A stretch of DNA of 7,372 bases from Candidatus Woesearchaeota archaeon (GCA_013331125.1 DUGW01000206.1:3709-11080); one strand, 5' to 3'. Positions 1-5,481 are shown, counted from the first letter of the stretch. Notes: generated by a model not told the origin, from the letters alone. Made by a program: numbers and translations.

Positions 1-417
1 CTTGAGGAGATCGACAATGATGTCTTCATCAGCAAGGTCTATCTGGATACATCAAGCAAGTCAGCCAAGGCATACTGCGAGTCAAAGGTCTACAGGTGCA
101 AGGATCCTAACCAGGCCCTTGATGTGACTTTTGCGAAGTACAAGCACAAGACTCCTCTTGAATGGATCAAGGAAGTGACCTATGCAGAGAGTGCCGGCGA
201 GGAGACCATGCAGCAGAGGCTCACTGTCAAGATAACCTATGAAGAGGATGGCAAGCAGGTCAGCATGTGGGTCGATGATTATTATGGAATCCCTATGCGT
301 GTCGAGATCAAGGATGGCAGTGATGTGAAGAAGTATATCTTCGAGGACCTTGCCATAAACGCAGTGTCTGACTCTGATATTACGCATCAGCTTATAACTG
401 AGACGTATAAGGACTGA
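1..417 (+). CDS. C-terminal part of a LolA-like / lipoprotein-carrier-like protein (5' end outside window)
   Basis: The frame is open from base 1 to the TGA at 415-417, so 138 C-terminal residues are visible and the start lies outside the window. The translation is rich in charged and beta-prone residues. Near the C-terminus it has a pattern typical of LolA/LolB-fold proteins: a strand with W-V-D-D, then G-I-P-M-R-V-E-I, then a strand ending in F-E-D-L-A-I-N followed by D-S-D-I. In that family the equivalent segment reads roughly W-[IV]-D, G-[LI]-P, and F-x-[ND]-[FLI]-x-[IVL]-N. Two cysteines close together (Y-C-E-S-K-V-Y-R-C, about visible residues 25-33) could form a disulfide, which would suit an exported protein. 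No signal peptide can be assessed because the N-terminus is missing. The family assignment rests on this pattern only; the reading frame is secure, the function is not. Confidence 0.6.
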   Translation, partial: LEEIDNDVFISKVYLDTSSKSAKAYCESKVYRCKDPNQALDVTFAKYKHKTPLEWIKEVTYAESAGEETMQQRLTVKITYEEDGKQVSMWVDDYYGIPMRVEIKDGSDVKKYIFEDLAINAVSDSDITHQLITETYKD

Positions 418-422
418 TCGAC

Positions 423-469
423 CGGTTTTTGCTTGTCAAAACCGACAATTTTTTATCTTCTCTTTTTTT
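423..469 (+). terminator. Hairpin plus T-rich tract after the first gene
   Basis: Bases 423-429 (CGGTTTT) pair perfectly with 438-444 (AAAACCG) around an 8-base loop. T-runs follow at 449-454 and 463-469. Archaeal termination mainly needs the T-rich tract; the hairpin adds support. The element starts six bases after the stop codon of the upstream gene. Its T-rich part overlaps the likely promoter of the next gene. Confidence 0.5.
449..456 (+). promoter_or_regulatory. Weak TATA-like box for the PUA gene
   Basis: TTTTTTAT is centred about 28 bases before the ATG at 481. This is the same spacing as the stronger TATA boxes of the two leaderless genes elsewhere in the window. It lies in a pyrimidine-rich tract that may also serve termination, so the assignment is tentative. 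Confidence 0.35.
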
Positions 470-480
470 CTCCTTCTTTT

Positions 481-957
481 ATGCCAGAACATCTCAAAGA
501 GACATTGCATATCCTGAACGCCAGGGAGAAGAAGCCTATCCTTAAGGCCATCTCTGACCAGTGGGGTGTCGACTTCAGGCCTGAGGTCATGCTGATGTCC
601 AACAAGAACAAGGTCTATATTACCACTCCTGAGCTCAACCAGGTCGAGTGGCACAAGTACAAGGTCGATGGTGTCGGTCTTTACATCGCCAGGATGGAGA
701 ATGAGGTCCGTCTTTCCATTGAGGGTGCCCAGCTCATCGGCCCTCTTGCCAAGAAGAACGTCGTGACAGTCACTGACGAAGAGACCAGGACCTGGTTCCG
801 TGGCGAGGATATTGCTGTAGAAGATGACCGCCTCAAAGGGCTCTCAGGTTATGTGATACTCAGGAACAAGGATGATTTTCTCGGGTCCGGGAAGGTCTCC
901 GGAGGGAAGATCCTTAATTTTGTCCCTAAAGGCCGCAGGATCACTTCGCAGATCTGA
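481..957 (+). CDS. PUA-domain RNA-binding protein, RsmF C-terminal / NOL1-NOP2 type (COG3270)
   Basis: This is a 158-residue protein. An N-terminal alpha/beta segment (about residues 8-60, beginning H-I-L-N-A-R-E-K-K-P-I-L) precedes a PUA-like domain (about 64-151). Diagnostic features are W-F-R-G-E-D-I (105-111) and the C-terminal F-L-G-S-G-K with G-K-I-L-N-F-V-P-K-G-R-R (133-153). These match the RNA-binding domain that follows the methyltransferase in RsmF and also occurs as a stand-alone archaeal protein. No methyltransferase domain is present, so it probably binds rRNA or tRNA in ribosome biogenesis or alongside a separate enzyme. I chose the ATG at 481. An in-frame TTG at 433 would add 16 residues encoded by the hairpin and T-rich tract, giving an implausible hydrophobic head. 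There is no Shine-Dalgarno sequence, which fits a leaderless or near-leaderless mRNA. Confidence 0.82.
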   Translation: MPEHLKETLHILNAREKKPILKAISDQWGVDFRPEVMLMSNKNKVYITTPELNQVEWHKYKVDGVGLYIARMENEVRLSIEGAQLIGPLAKKNVVTVTDEETRTWFRGEDIAVEDDRLKGLSGYVILRNKDDFLGSGKVSGGKILNFVPKGRRITSQI

Positions 958-989
958 GATTGGATGCCGATCGGTCTTTCTCGGCGCAA

Positions 990-1643
990 TCAATCACCGC
1001 AGCAACCATCTCCTTCTGACAGGTATTCTTCCATCGATTCGTAGATGCGTTTGCCTTCCAGATCAGGTCGTAGGACCTCTTGCGGCGTGACATGCAGTTT
1101 TCCATTCTCATCCACATGGACCTTGTAAGAGGCAAAAGGACTTCCATCAGCGATCTGATGTCTTTCCTCCGTGGATTTTCTTGTGAAAGGCTCTCCTATC
1201 TTGGTCCTTAATCTGCTTGTCACGTGGTTCGCATATATCCTTGGCGTCAGTATTATCGCATCGGGCAGCTCTCTGTAGTCTGGCCTTACGCCTCCGACGA
1301 CCACACAGGTTATCCCTTCGATGTCTCCGCGGGAGGTGACGAACCCGATGTAATCATCGAATATCGTGTTGACCAGGTCGTCGATCTCTAGCTGGAGTTG
1401 TCTCTCTTCATCTGAGTACCGCTTCACAGCATCTAATCTTGCCAGCATGTCTGCAGGTATCCGGTAGAGTCCGGCATCCCTGTTTGTCCTGTTTGTGAAG
1501 AATAGGACTACATCATCTACGACACCATCTATACCTATCGGTCCTTTACCGCGGTGTATCCGGATGTCGTCGAGGCGGGCTTCCACTCTCTTGAGCCTTT
1601 CTCGGCCCTCTTGGATCAATTGGTCCATTGTTCTGTCTGTCAT
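990..1643 (-). CDS. Unrecognised 217-aa protein, second gene of the RelA/SpoT-like operon
   Basis: I do not recognise a family. The product is 217 residues, soluble, with no membrane segment. The N-terminus (about 4-30) is a charged helix with heptad-like spacing, possibly a coiled coil. A second charged helix (about 66-95) follows the segment G-I-D-G-V-V-D-D-V-V-L-F-F (37-49). A hydrophobic strand region, I-T-C-V-V-V-G-G-V-R-P-D (111-122), leads to D-A-I-I-L-T-P-R (128-135). The last residues include a vicinal cysteine pair, G-D-G-C-C-G-D. No HD, Nudix or helix-turn-helix signature is visible. The start at 1643 is set by an AGGTGA Shine-Dalgarno sequence five bases upstream. A TTG at 1664 and a GTG at 1652, both in frame, are less likely. 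Only five bases separate it from the stop of the upstream gene, so the two are almost certainly co-transcribed and probably work together. Real-gene confidence is high; function is unknown. Confidence 0.8.
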   Translation of the reverse strand: MTDRTMDQLIQEGRERLKRVEARLDDIRIHRGKGPIGIDGVVDDVVLFFTNRTNRDAGLYRIPADMLARLDAVKRYSDEERQLQLEIDDLVNTIFDDYIGFVTSRGDIEGITCVVVGGVRPDYRELPDAIILTPRIYANHVTSRLRTKIGEPFTRKSTEERHQIADGSPFASYKVHVDENGKLHVTPQEVLRPDLEGKRIYESMEEYLSEGDGCCGD

Positions 1644-1648
1644 TTTGT

Positions 1649-1654
1649 TCACCT
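1649..1654 (-). promoter_or_regulatory. Shine-Dalgarno site overlapping the upstream stop codon
   Basis: On the minus strand the sequence reads AGGTGA, then ACAAA, then ATG. The last three bases of the site (TGA) are the stop codon of the preceding gene. It matches the GGAGGTGAT complement of the archaeal 16S 3' end. It fixes the start of the 217-residue gene and implies coupled translation. Confidence 0.75.
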
Positions 1655-2902
1655 TGATTGACAATCATAGCATTGCGGCTTGAGTTTTCTTCTCACAGCC
1701 TTCCTTAAAAGGTCGAAGACCAGTAGTTGGTCGTCCGTCCATTCTCTGGCTATCCTCTCTGTGTCTTTCTCCTCCTTGAACTGATGGAATATCGGACTGT
1801 TAGGGTTGTTCTCCTCGTCATATGTTCTGCGTGACTTGATCTGTCCTTCTAGTGCAATCTCGTGTAGCTGCGGATAATTGTCCCTTGATCTGGCTCTTGA
1901 AGTGTCGCTTGAAGGTTTCGGAGGCATTTTTACCTGGGGTTCTGTGCCTGTAAGTATCGTGAAATTCCCGCTCTCGTCCTCTACGGCTCTGACTATCATA
2001 TCAAAATGCAGACATCGGTATTCTGCCTGGCTTCCATCTTCTCCCCGACGTAGTTTCGGGTAGTCGACATAGTTGTCTGTCTTGCCTCTTTCATCAAGGT
2101 CTCTCTTGAACCGTATCTCGAAAGGTGACTTGGCCCTTATATAATCCAAAAGAATGAAATGCATTTGGTCCTCATATGAGCCTTTGCCCTTGTCTAGCTG
2201 GCCACCATATCTCTCCCTGACTTCATGTTTCAGGGTCTTCTCATCCTTGGCTTCCAGGTCGCTTATGTCAAAAAGGACATAGAATGCTACCCAGTCAAAG
2301 ACGCTTCTTGAGTCAGGGTCAAAGATTGCCTCTGTGAGTTTCTCTGCCCATCTTCCTGATCCTTTCTCTCTTGACGAGAGCGCAGCGATTATCGGATGGG
2401 ATGCTGGTCTGATGATGTTTGAGCTGTTTAATATCTTCAGCAATCCCCCACAGTCCCCACACTGTCTTGGATAGAGTGAAGCGCTTGAATCCTTCGCTAG
2501 GTATTGGTCTGCACCGCCTTCTAGAAGCAGGCTTTTTGTTATATGTTCAAGCACTGGCTGTTCATTGACATGTGTCTTTCTTCTTCCCATCCTGTCTGCT
2601 GCCCTCTCTGCCTTTGATGTGCATGAAGGACAGACTGAACGGACAACAAGGCTTCTGTCGGCTTGTCCTGGTATCAGCAGTTCTCTCATATGGTTCATTA
2701 CTGCTTCCAGCACCATCCCATTCCTATGGATGTCTTGCTTGACCTCTTCTCTTATCTTCTTTATCTTTCCATAGGCTGGGAACACAACTTCCATTAGTCT
2801 CTGGCTTAACTCTGCCTCGCTGGAGGCATCTATCGTTCTCCTTAGCTGGTGTACCAGATTTTTCAAGTCTCCATCTCTCACAAGCAGGTCTATAGAATCC
2901 AT
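1649..2902 (-). CDS. Putative divergent RelA/SpoT-like nucleotidyltransferase with CxxC pairs
   Basis: This is a 417-residue soluble protein. By eye, residues about 175-380 reproduce the ordered motifs of the RelA/SpoT (RSH) synthetase domain. A basic loop S-R-E-K...W-A-E-K-L (177-189) corresponds to R-x-K-S...K. F-D-W-V-A-F-Y-V-L-F-D (202-212) corresponds to the D-L-[IV]-[AG]-x-R-V strand with the metal-binding Asp (here D203). D-Y-P-K (280-283) and Y-R-C-L-H (295-299) correspond to Y-P-K-x-x-G-Y-x-S-[LI]-H, whose Tyr stacks on guanine. E-G-Q-I-K-S (352-357) corresponds to E-x-Q-I-[RK]-[TS] with the catalytic Glu. F-H-Q-F-K (372-376) corresponds to A-H-W-x-Y-K. An insertion lies between Y-P-K and Y-R, and another before E-G-Q-I-K-S. 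Three CxxC pairs flank the domain: 91-94, 148-151 and 411-414, possible zinc ligands. No HD hydrolase domain is seen. The family call is my inference from motif order; the ORF is secure. Its promoter suggests a leaderless mRNA starting at the ATG at 2902. Confidence 0.6.
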   Translation of the reverse strand: MDSIDLLVRDGDLKNLVHQLRRTIDASSEAELSQRLMEVVFPAYGKIKKIREEVKQDIHRNGMVLEAVMNHMRELLIPGQADRSLVVRSVCPSCTSKAERAADRMGRRKTHVNEQPVLEHITKSLLLEGGADQYLAKDSSASLYPRQCGDCGGLLKILNSSNIIRPASHPIIAALSSREKGSGRWAEKLTEAIFDPDSRSVFDWVAFYVLFDISDLEAKDEKTLKHEVRERYGGQLDKGKGSYEDQMHFILLDYIRAKSPFEIRFKRDLDERGKTDNYVDYPKLRRGEDGSQAEYRCLHFDMIVRAVEDESGNFTILTGTEPQVKMPPKPSSDTSRARSRDNYPQLHEIALEGQIKSRRTYDEENNPNSPIFHQFKEEKDTERIAREWTDDQLLVFDLLRKAVRRKLKPQCYDCQSR

Positions 2903-2923
2903 AGTCTGAAGCCTGAATCAACC

Positions 2924-2935
2924 ATTTATAAATTT
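2924..2935 (-). promoter_or_regulatory. TATA box of the RelA/SpoT-like operon
   Basis: The minus strand reads AAATTTATAAAT, preceded by the A-rich CGAAA expected of a BRE. Its centre lies 27-28 bases before the ATG at 2902, so transcription should start at or next to the start codon. No Shine-Dalgarno sequence precedes that ATG, which agrees with a leaderless transcript. Confidence 0.7.
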
Positions 2936-2964
2936 TTCGAAAGTAACGACTATTCAGTGATTAA

Positions 2965-2969
2965 AAATT
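2965..2969 (-). terminator. Short T-tract after the 205-aa gene
   Basis: About 25 bases past the stop, the minus strand reads GAAATTTTTAATC. A five-T run without a convincing stem is a weak candidate archaeal terminator. It lies just before the promoter of the next operon. Confidence 0.25.
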
Positions 2970-2993
2970 TCAAGAACGCGATGCCAGACAGCA

Positions 2994-3611
2994 TCATAAC
3001 GCATCCTGATCAAACCTGGTGAAAGGCCTTGTATCAGTAGATACCTTCCTTTTCAGGCATCCTTGATAGAATTCAAAAGAATTCTGAGGCACCGCCATCA
3101 GGAGCCTTTGTGCCTCCCAGTATGAGACATCAGTCCCGTCAAGTGCACCCCTATGGTCTACAGGGTCAGGTTTGAACTTGACTATTATCCCCTGGAAATG
3201 ACCGCCCCGCAGCTGGTCCAGGCCGAATCTCTCTACCAGAAGATCCCTCATCTGTGAGAATGAGTACTCACGCAGGTTTGTGACCCCTATCTTCAGAATT
3301 GCGTAGGATAGCTGCTCCACCCCCTCAGCGACATCATAAGGTCTGAAGAGTTTCTGCACCCCTTCTACGCCAAGAGGCACTGCTTCTGCAGGCAGCTTTA
3401 GAAGGATATACATGACACTCCTATCCGGCAGATCCGCGTGTTTCCTCCGCACTCCCCTGCGCGGGATGTATGCAAGGCTGCCCAGGTTGGCTGCGCATTG
3501 CAGGAAATGGTTGTTCCGGCTCTGGTCCTCAAAGAATTCTGGTCCTTTATCAGAGAGTCTATGCTCAAGTCTGTTCGTATACCCCTCGTCTGCTAAAGAG
3601 TTATTCCCCAT
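2994..3611 (-). CDS. Unrecognised 205-aa protein upstream of the RelA/SpoT-like operon
   Basis: I do not recognise this protein. From the ATG at 3611 it is 205 residues, soluble, mixed alpha/beta, with no membrane segment or signal peptide. Visible features are a basic turn I-P-R-R-G-V-R-R-K-H (49-58), a hydrophobic strand V-M-Y-I-L-L-K-L-P (67-74), and a region with A-I-L-K-I-G-V (104-110), then a helix M-R-D-L-L-V-E-R-F-G (121-130). A glycine-rich strand pair G-G-H-F-Q-G-I-I-V-K-F-K-P-D-P (136-150) follows. In-frame ATGs at 3662 and 3656 lie upstream of the best TATA-like box (3640-3649), so they would probably not be in the mRNA; I prefer 3611, close to the predicted transcription start. 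It is on the same strand as the RelA/SpoT-like operon but separated from it by 91 bases holding that operon's promoter, so it is a separate unit whose link to the operon is only positional. Confidence 0.65.
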   Translation of the reverse strand: MGNNSLADEGYTNRLEHRLSDKGPEFFEDQSRNNHFLQCAANLGSLAYIPRRGVRRKHADLPDRSVMYILLKLPAEAVPLGVEGVQKLFRPYDVAEGVEQLSYAILKIGVTNLREYSFSQMRDLLVERFGLDQLRGGHFQGIIVKFKPDPVDHRGALDGTDVSYWEAQRLLMAVPQNSFEFYQGCLKRKVSTDTRPFTRFDQDAL

Positions 3612-3639
3612 TCCAGTGCATAATATATGTTCTTTCTGG

Positions 3640-3649
3640 TATAAAAACT
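3640..3649 (-). promoter_or_regulatory. TATA-like box for the 205-aa gene
   Basis: The minus strand reads AGTTTTTATA after CATA. The box is centred about 32 bases before the preferred ATG at 3611, predicting a leader of only a few bases. A second box, ATATAAAAAT (3661-3670, minus strand), is an alternative that would give a leader of roughly 30 bases. No clear Shine-Dalgarno sequence precedes the ATG at 3611. Confidence 0.45.
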
Positions 3650-3659
3650 TATGCATAAG
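3648..3659. repeat. 12-bp perfect palindrome between opposed TATA-like boxes
   Basis: CTTATGCATAAG is its own reverse complement. It is flanked by GGTATAAAAA on the left and ATTTTTATAT on the right, so each side can be read as a TATA box on one strand or the other. A dimeric repressor site overlapping the promoter of the 205-residue gene is a reasonable but unproven reading. Confidence 0.45.
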
Positions 3660-3675
3660 CATTTTTATATTGATG

Positions 3676-3703
3676 AAGGAACGCGAGGAAGGAAAGAAAA
3701 AGT
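3676..3703 (-). terminator. Pyrimidine-rich terminator after the MCT-1-like gene
   Basis: On the minus strand, downstream of the TGA at 3742-3744, the sequence becomes CTTTTTCTTTCCTTCC. T-rich tracts of this kind are the usual archaeal termination signal. The tract separates the HAD/MCT-1 operon from the promoter of the next gene on the same strand. Confidence 0.4.
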
Positions 3704-3741
3704 CACAACCGGCACTCGCCTACCCACATAGAATTAGATGC

Positions 3742-4206
3742 TCACTTGGATAGGTTCCAGACCTGATCTCCTACATGGTGGATGTTCAGGACCATCTTTC
3801 CTGCCTCCATCTCTATCATCTCTTCTTTTGAGAAGAGGCTCTCGCCGACTGCCAATGGCTTGTTGTGTGTCTCATCGACCACTGCGACAAGGTCTCCTTC
3901 CTTCACATCGGGATCCACCCCGACGATGCCTGGCCTCATGATGTCAGCACCCTTGACCACGAACGGCACTGCTCCCATGTTGACCTCCACCTTCTTGAGG
4001 AAGTTCTGCTTCAGCAGAAGATGCAGTGTAGGCACAAGTTTATTCTCATGATAGAAGAAAAGTATGATGTCTTCGCTCATCACGTATTCATCATCCAGCA
4101 TGAATACGCTGTTCGACTTGTCGAAGAACTCCTCGATCCCATAGAGCTGCTTTAGCTCTTTGTTCAGCTCCTTGATGTCTTTCTTGCTCAGTGTCTGTTG
4201 TTTCAT
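3742..4206 (-). CDS. MCT-1-like RNA-binding protein with pre-PUA (DUF1947) and PUA domains
   Basis: This is a 154-residue protein. The N-terminal half is a charged helix followed by the pre-PUA fold, with M-S-E-D-I-I-L-F-F and L-V-P-T-L-H-L-L-L as core strands and helix. The C-terminal half is a PUA domain: V-N-M-G-A-V-P-F-V-V-K-G-A-D-I-M-R-P-G-I, then E-G-D-L-V-A-V-V-D-E-T-H-N-K-P-L-A-V-G, ending N-I-H-H-V-G-D-Q-V-W. This is the hallmark of the archaeal MCTS1/Tma20 relatives (arCOG PUA proteins, TIGR03684 type). Eukaryotic relatives act with DENR in tRNA release and ribosome recycling; the archaeal proteins are presumed to bind tRNA or ribosomes. I chose the ATG at 4206, which overlaps the TGA of the HAD gene as ATGA. 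The in-frame ATG at 4224 would add six residues inside the upstream gene. The overlap implies translational coupling with the DUF371-HAD protein. Confidence 0.88.
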   Translation of the reverse strand: MKQQTLSKKDIKELNKELKQLYGIEEFFDKSNSVFMLDDEYVMSEDIILFFYHENKLVPTLHLLLKQNFLKKVEVNMGAVPFVVKGADIMRPGIVGVDPDVKEGDLVAVVDETHNKPLAVGESLFSKEEMIEMEAGKMVLNIHHVGDQVWNLSK

Positions 4207-5309
4207 TTTTCCAATAGTCCGCATAGATCATTTAAATCATTTATGCTATGGTCGACATAATCATACTGTTTTCCGTCGTTTCCCCAGGGGCCATGTCTCA
4301 TCCATATTGTCTTCATGCCCAGCTCCTTCGCGAGCACAAGGTCTGCCCAAGGTTTGTCTCCTATCATCACGCAGTCCCTTCCCTTGACCCCGAACCTCTT
4401 GAAGACCTTCTCATACATCTTCCTGCTTGGCTTGTTCTGTCCGACGTCATCACCGGTTATGATATAGTCGAAACTCTTCTCCATGCCGAGCATACGCACC
4501 CGTTCGATCTTTATCGGTTTTGGTCCGTCTGAGTCTGACATCATCACGACGTGATATCTCTTCCTCAGTTCCGCGACGGCTTGCTTGGCTCCTGGTAAGA
4601 GTGCAGCACCCTCATTGGTGTGCTTCCAGTACAGCCTCACGTATTCGTCAATCTCTGCTTTTGAGACTTTAAGACCTGCGCGTCTGAAGAATTCCGGGAA
4701 CCACTTCCTCCTGTCAAAACTCTCGGGATTTCCTCCGATGCCTCTGATGACATTCTCATGATCGATATCCTCGAGGATCCTTACTGTCGTATCAGGATAG
4801 AGTCCGTACTTCTTCAGGAAGACCTCTGCTAATTTCTCATATGCGTTGAATTTTCCTCTGTCGAAATCTTCCAGAGTCCCGTCGAGATCGAATATTATCA
4901 CCTTATACACAGGCTCGACCACGACCGTCATCTCCTGGCCAGGGGTCTGCATCTTCTCGATCATCCTTCGGTCGAGCATCTTTGATGATTTGGTTGCATC
5001 GGTCCCGAGCGTCCTTTCACTCTCGAAATTCCCCAACCTTATCACGATCTCATGGTCGCTGGAGAAATCCCTGTTCGCCTTGAACTCAGTCTCATCAGTC
5101 AGGCCCGCAACCTGGAGTCTCACCCTCAGTCTTCCATACTGCTTTGCCATCTCTGATATCTTTGTTCCAGAGAAATCCGCCCCCACCGCGATTATGCAGT
5201 TGCCTCTCTCGCTAACACCCTTATCCTTGGTTATCTCTAGCGTGTTCATGTGAGTTCCAAGGATGTTTGGATGCCCGTATGCCTTGAATGAGTATGTTTT
5301 TGATGCCAT
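4203..5309 (-). CDS. DUF371 domain fused to a HAD-superfamily hydrolase
   Basis: This is a 368-residue fusion. Residues about 5-132 match archaeal DUF371: the start F-K-A-Y-G-H-P-N-I-L-G-T-H, then T-L-E-I-T-K-D, N-C-I-I-A-V-G-A-D, and later S-E-R-T-L-G-T-D-A-T-K. DUF371 has no established function. Residues about 134-368 form a HAD phosphatase with all four motifs: D-L-D-G-T (141-145, nucleophile D141 and acid/base D143), M-M-S-D-S-D (256-261, motif II S258), N-K-P (292-294, Lys K293), and I-G-D-K-P-W-A-D (316-323, metal-binding D318 and D323). A helical cap lies between motifs I and II, as in subfamily I. The substrate cannot be read; small phosphomonoesters such as phosphoglycolate or nucleotides are typical of the family. 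The ATG at 5309 puts the DUF371 motif at the expected N-terminal position. It is the first gene of an operon with the MCT-1-like gene. Confidence 0.88.
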   Translation of the reverse strand: MASKTYSFKAYGHPNILGTHMNTLEITKDKGVSERGNCIIAVGADFSGTKISEMAKQYGRLRVRLQVAGLTDETEFKANRDFSSDHEIVIRLGNFESERTLGTDATKSSKMLDRRMIEKMQTPGQEMTVVVEPVYKVIIFDLDGTLEDFDRGKFNAYEKLAEVFLKKYGLYPDTTVRILEDIDHENVIRGIGGNPESFDRRKWFPEFFRRAGLKVSKAEIDEYVRLYWKHTNEGAALLPGAKQAVAELRKRYHVVMMSDSDGPKPIKIERVRMLGMEKSFDYIITGDDVGQNKPSRKMYEKVFKRFGVKGRDCVMIGDKPWADLVLAKELGMKTIWMRHGPWGNDGKQYDYVDHSINDLNDLCGLLEK

Positions 5310-5311
5310 CA

Positions 5312-5331
5312 GTATTCCCAGGGTATTCCCA
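5312..5331. repeat. Two 9-bp direct repeats spaced by 11 bp
   Basis: GTATTCCCA occurs at 5312-5320 and 5323-5331, start to start 11 bases. The pair lies just upstream of the DUF371-HAD start codon, inside its probable 5' leader. It has the same period as the neighbouring triple repeat. Confidence 0.6.
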
Positions 5332-5334
5332 CAT

Positions 5335-5367
5335 CTTTATGTTTTCTTTATGTTTTCTTTATGTTTT
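5335..5367. repeat. Three exact 11-bp tandem repeats in the HAD promoter region
   Basis: CTTTATGTTTT is repeated three times without mismatch at 5335-5345, 5346-5356 and 5357-5367. The period is close to one DNA helical turn. The array sits between the DUF371-HAD start and its best TATA-like sequences, so it may be a phased protein-binding site or part of the leader. Confidence 0.75.
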
Positions 5368-5381
5368 TAAAGGTTTATACC
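5364..5381 (-). promoter_or_regulatory. Candidate TATA region for the DUF371-HAD / MCT-1 operon
   Basis: The minus strand reads GGTATAAACC followed by TTTAAAAA. Either could be the TATA element, giving a leader of roughly 30-45 bases across the 11-bp repeats. The repeat units read AAAACATAAAG on this strand and are themselves weakly TATA-like, so the true box is uncertain. No good Shine-Dalgarno sequence precedes the ATG at 5309. Confidence 0.4.
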
Positions 5382-5403
5382 CAAAGGGACCATCAAACCC
5401 GAC

Positions 5404-5435
5404 CAAAAATAATGAAAAATCAGGGCCTATTTTTG
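5404..5435. promoter_or_regulatory. Inverted repeat upstream of the Lrp TATA box, possible operator
   Basis: CAAAAATA at 5404-5411 is the exact reverse complement of TATTTTTG at 5428-5435, with half-site centres 24 bases apart. It ends about 14 bases before the TATA box of the Lrp-like gene. Lrp/AsnC proteins often bind AT-rich pseudo-palindromes near their own promoters, so an autoregulatory site is plausible. Confidence 0.4.
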
Positions 5436-5448
5436 AGGAATTACAGAA

Positions 5449-5460
5449 AAATATATAAAT
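5449..5460 (+). promoter_or_regulatory. TATA box of the tandem Lrp gene
   Basis: AAATATATAAAT follows the BRE-like ACAGAAAA. Its centre is 27-28 bases before the ATG at 5482, the same spacing as in the RelA/SpoT-like operon. Transcription should begin at the start codon, giving a leaderless mRNA. Confidence 0.75.
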
Positions 5461-5481
5461 ATCAATAGTAATGTAAAAATT

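Noticed and set aside
433..480. In-frame TTG start extending the COG3270 PUA protein by 16 residues
   Set aside because: The stretch encodes a phenylalanine-rich head from the hairpin and T-rich tract, has no Shine-Dalgarno sequence, and overlaps the likely promoter and terminator. The ATG at 481 fits the family better.
966..985. GCCGA / TCGGC inverted repeat between the convergent gene ends at 957 and 990
   Set aside because: The stem is only 5 bp with a 10-base loop and no T-run on either strand, so it cannot be supported as a terminator.
1495..1683. Plus-strand ORF opposite the start of the 217-aa gene
   Set aside because: It is antisense to a better-supported operon junction, is Ser/Arg/Ile-rich with no domain, and has no promoter or Shine-Dalgarno site.
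3412..3753. Plus-strand 113-codon ORF, including its final 26 codons from the ATG at 3673
   Set aside because: Most of it is antisense to the 205-aa gene with shadow-frame composition. The 26-codon tail has a possible TATA box but runs through the T-rich terminator of the MCT-1-like gene and has no recognisable product.
3865..4155. Plus-strand ORF opposite the MCT-1-like gene
   Set aside because: The minus strand encodes clear pre-PUA and PUA motifs over the same bases; the plus-strand translation is His-rich and resembles nothing.
4846..5253. Plus-strand 135-codon ORF opposite the DUF371 region
   Set aside because: It is a Ser/Leu/Pro-rich mirror of the real DUF371-HAD reading frame, with no promoter.
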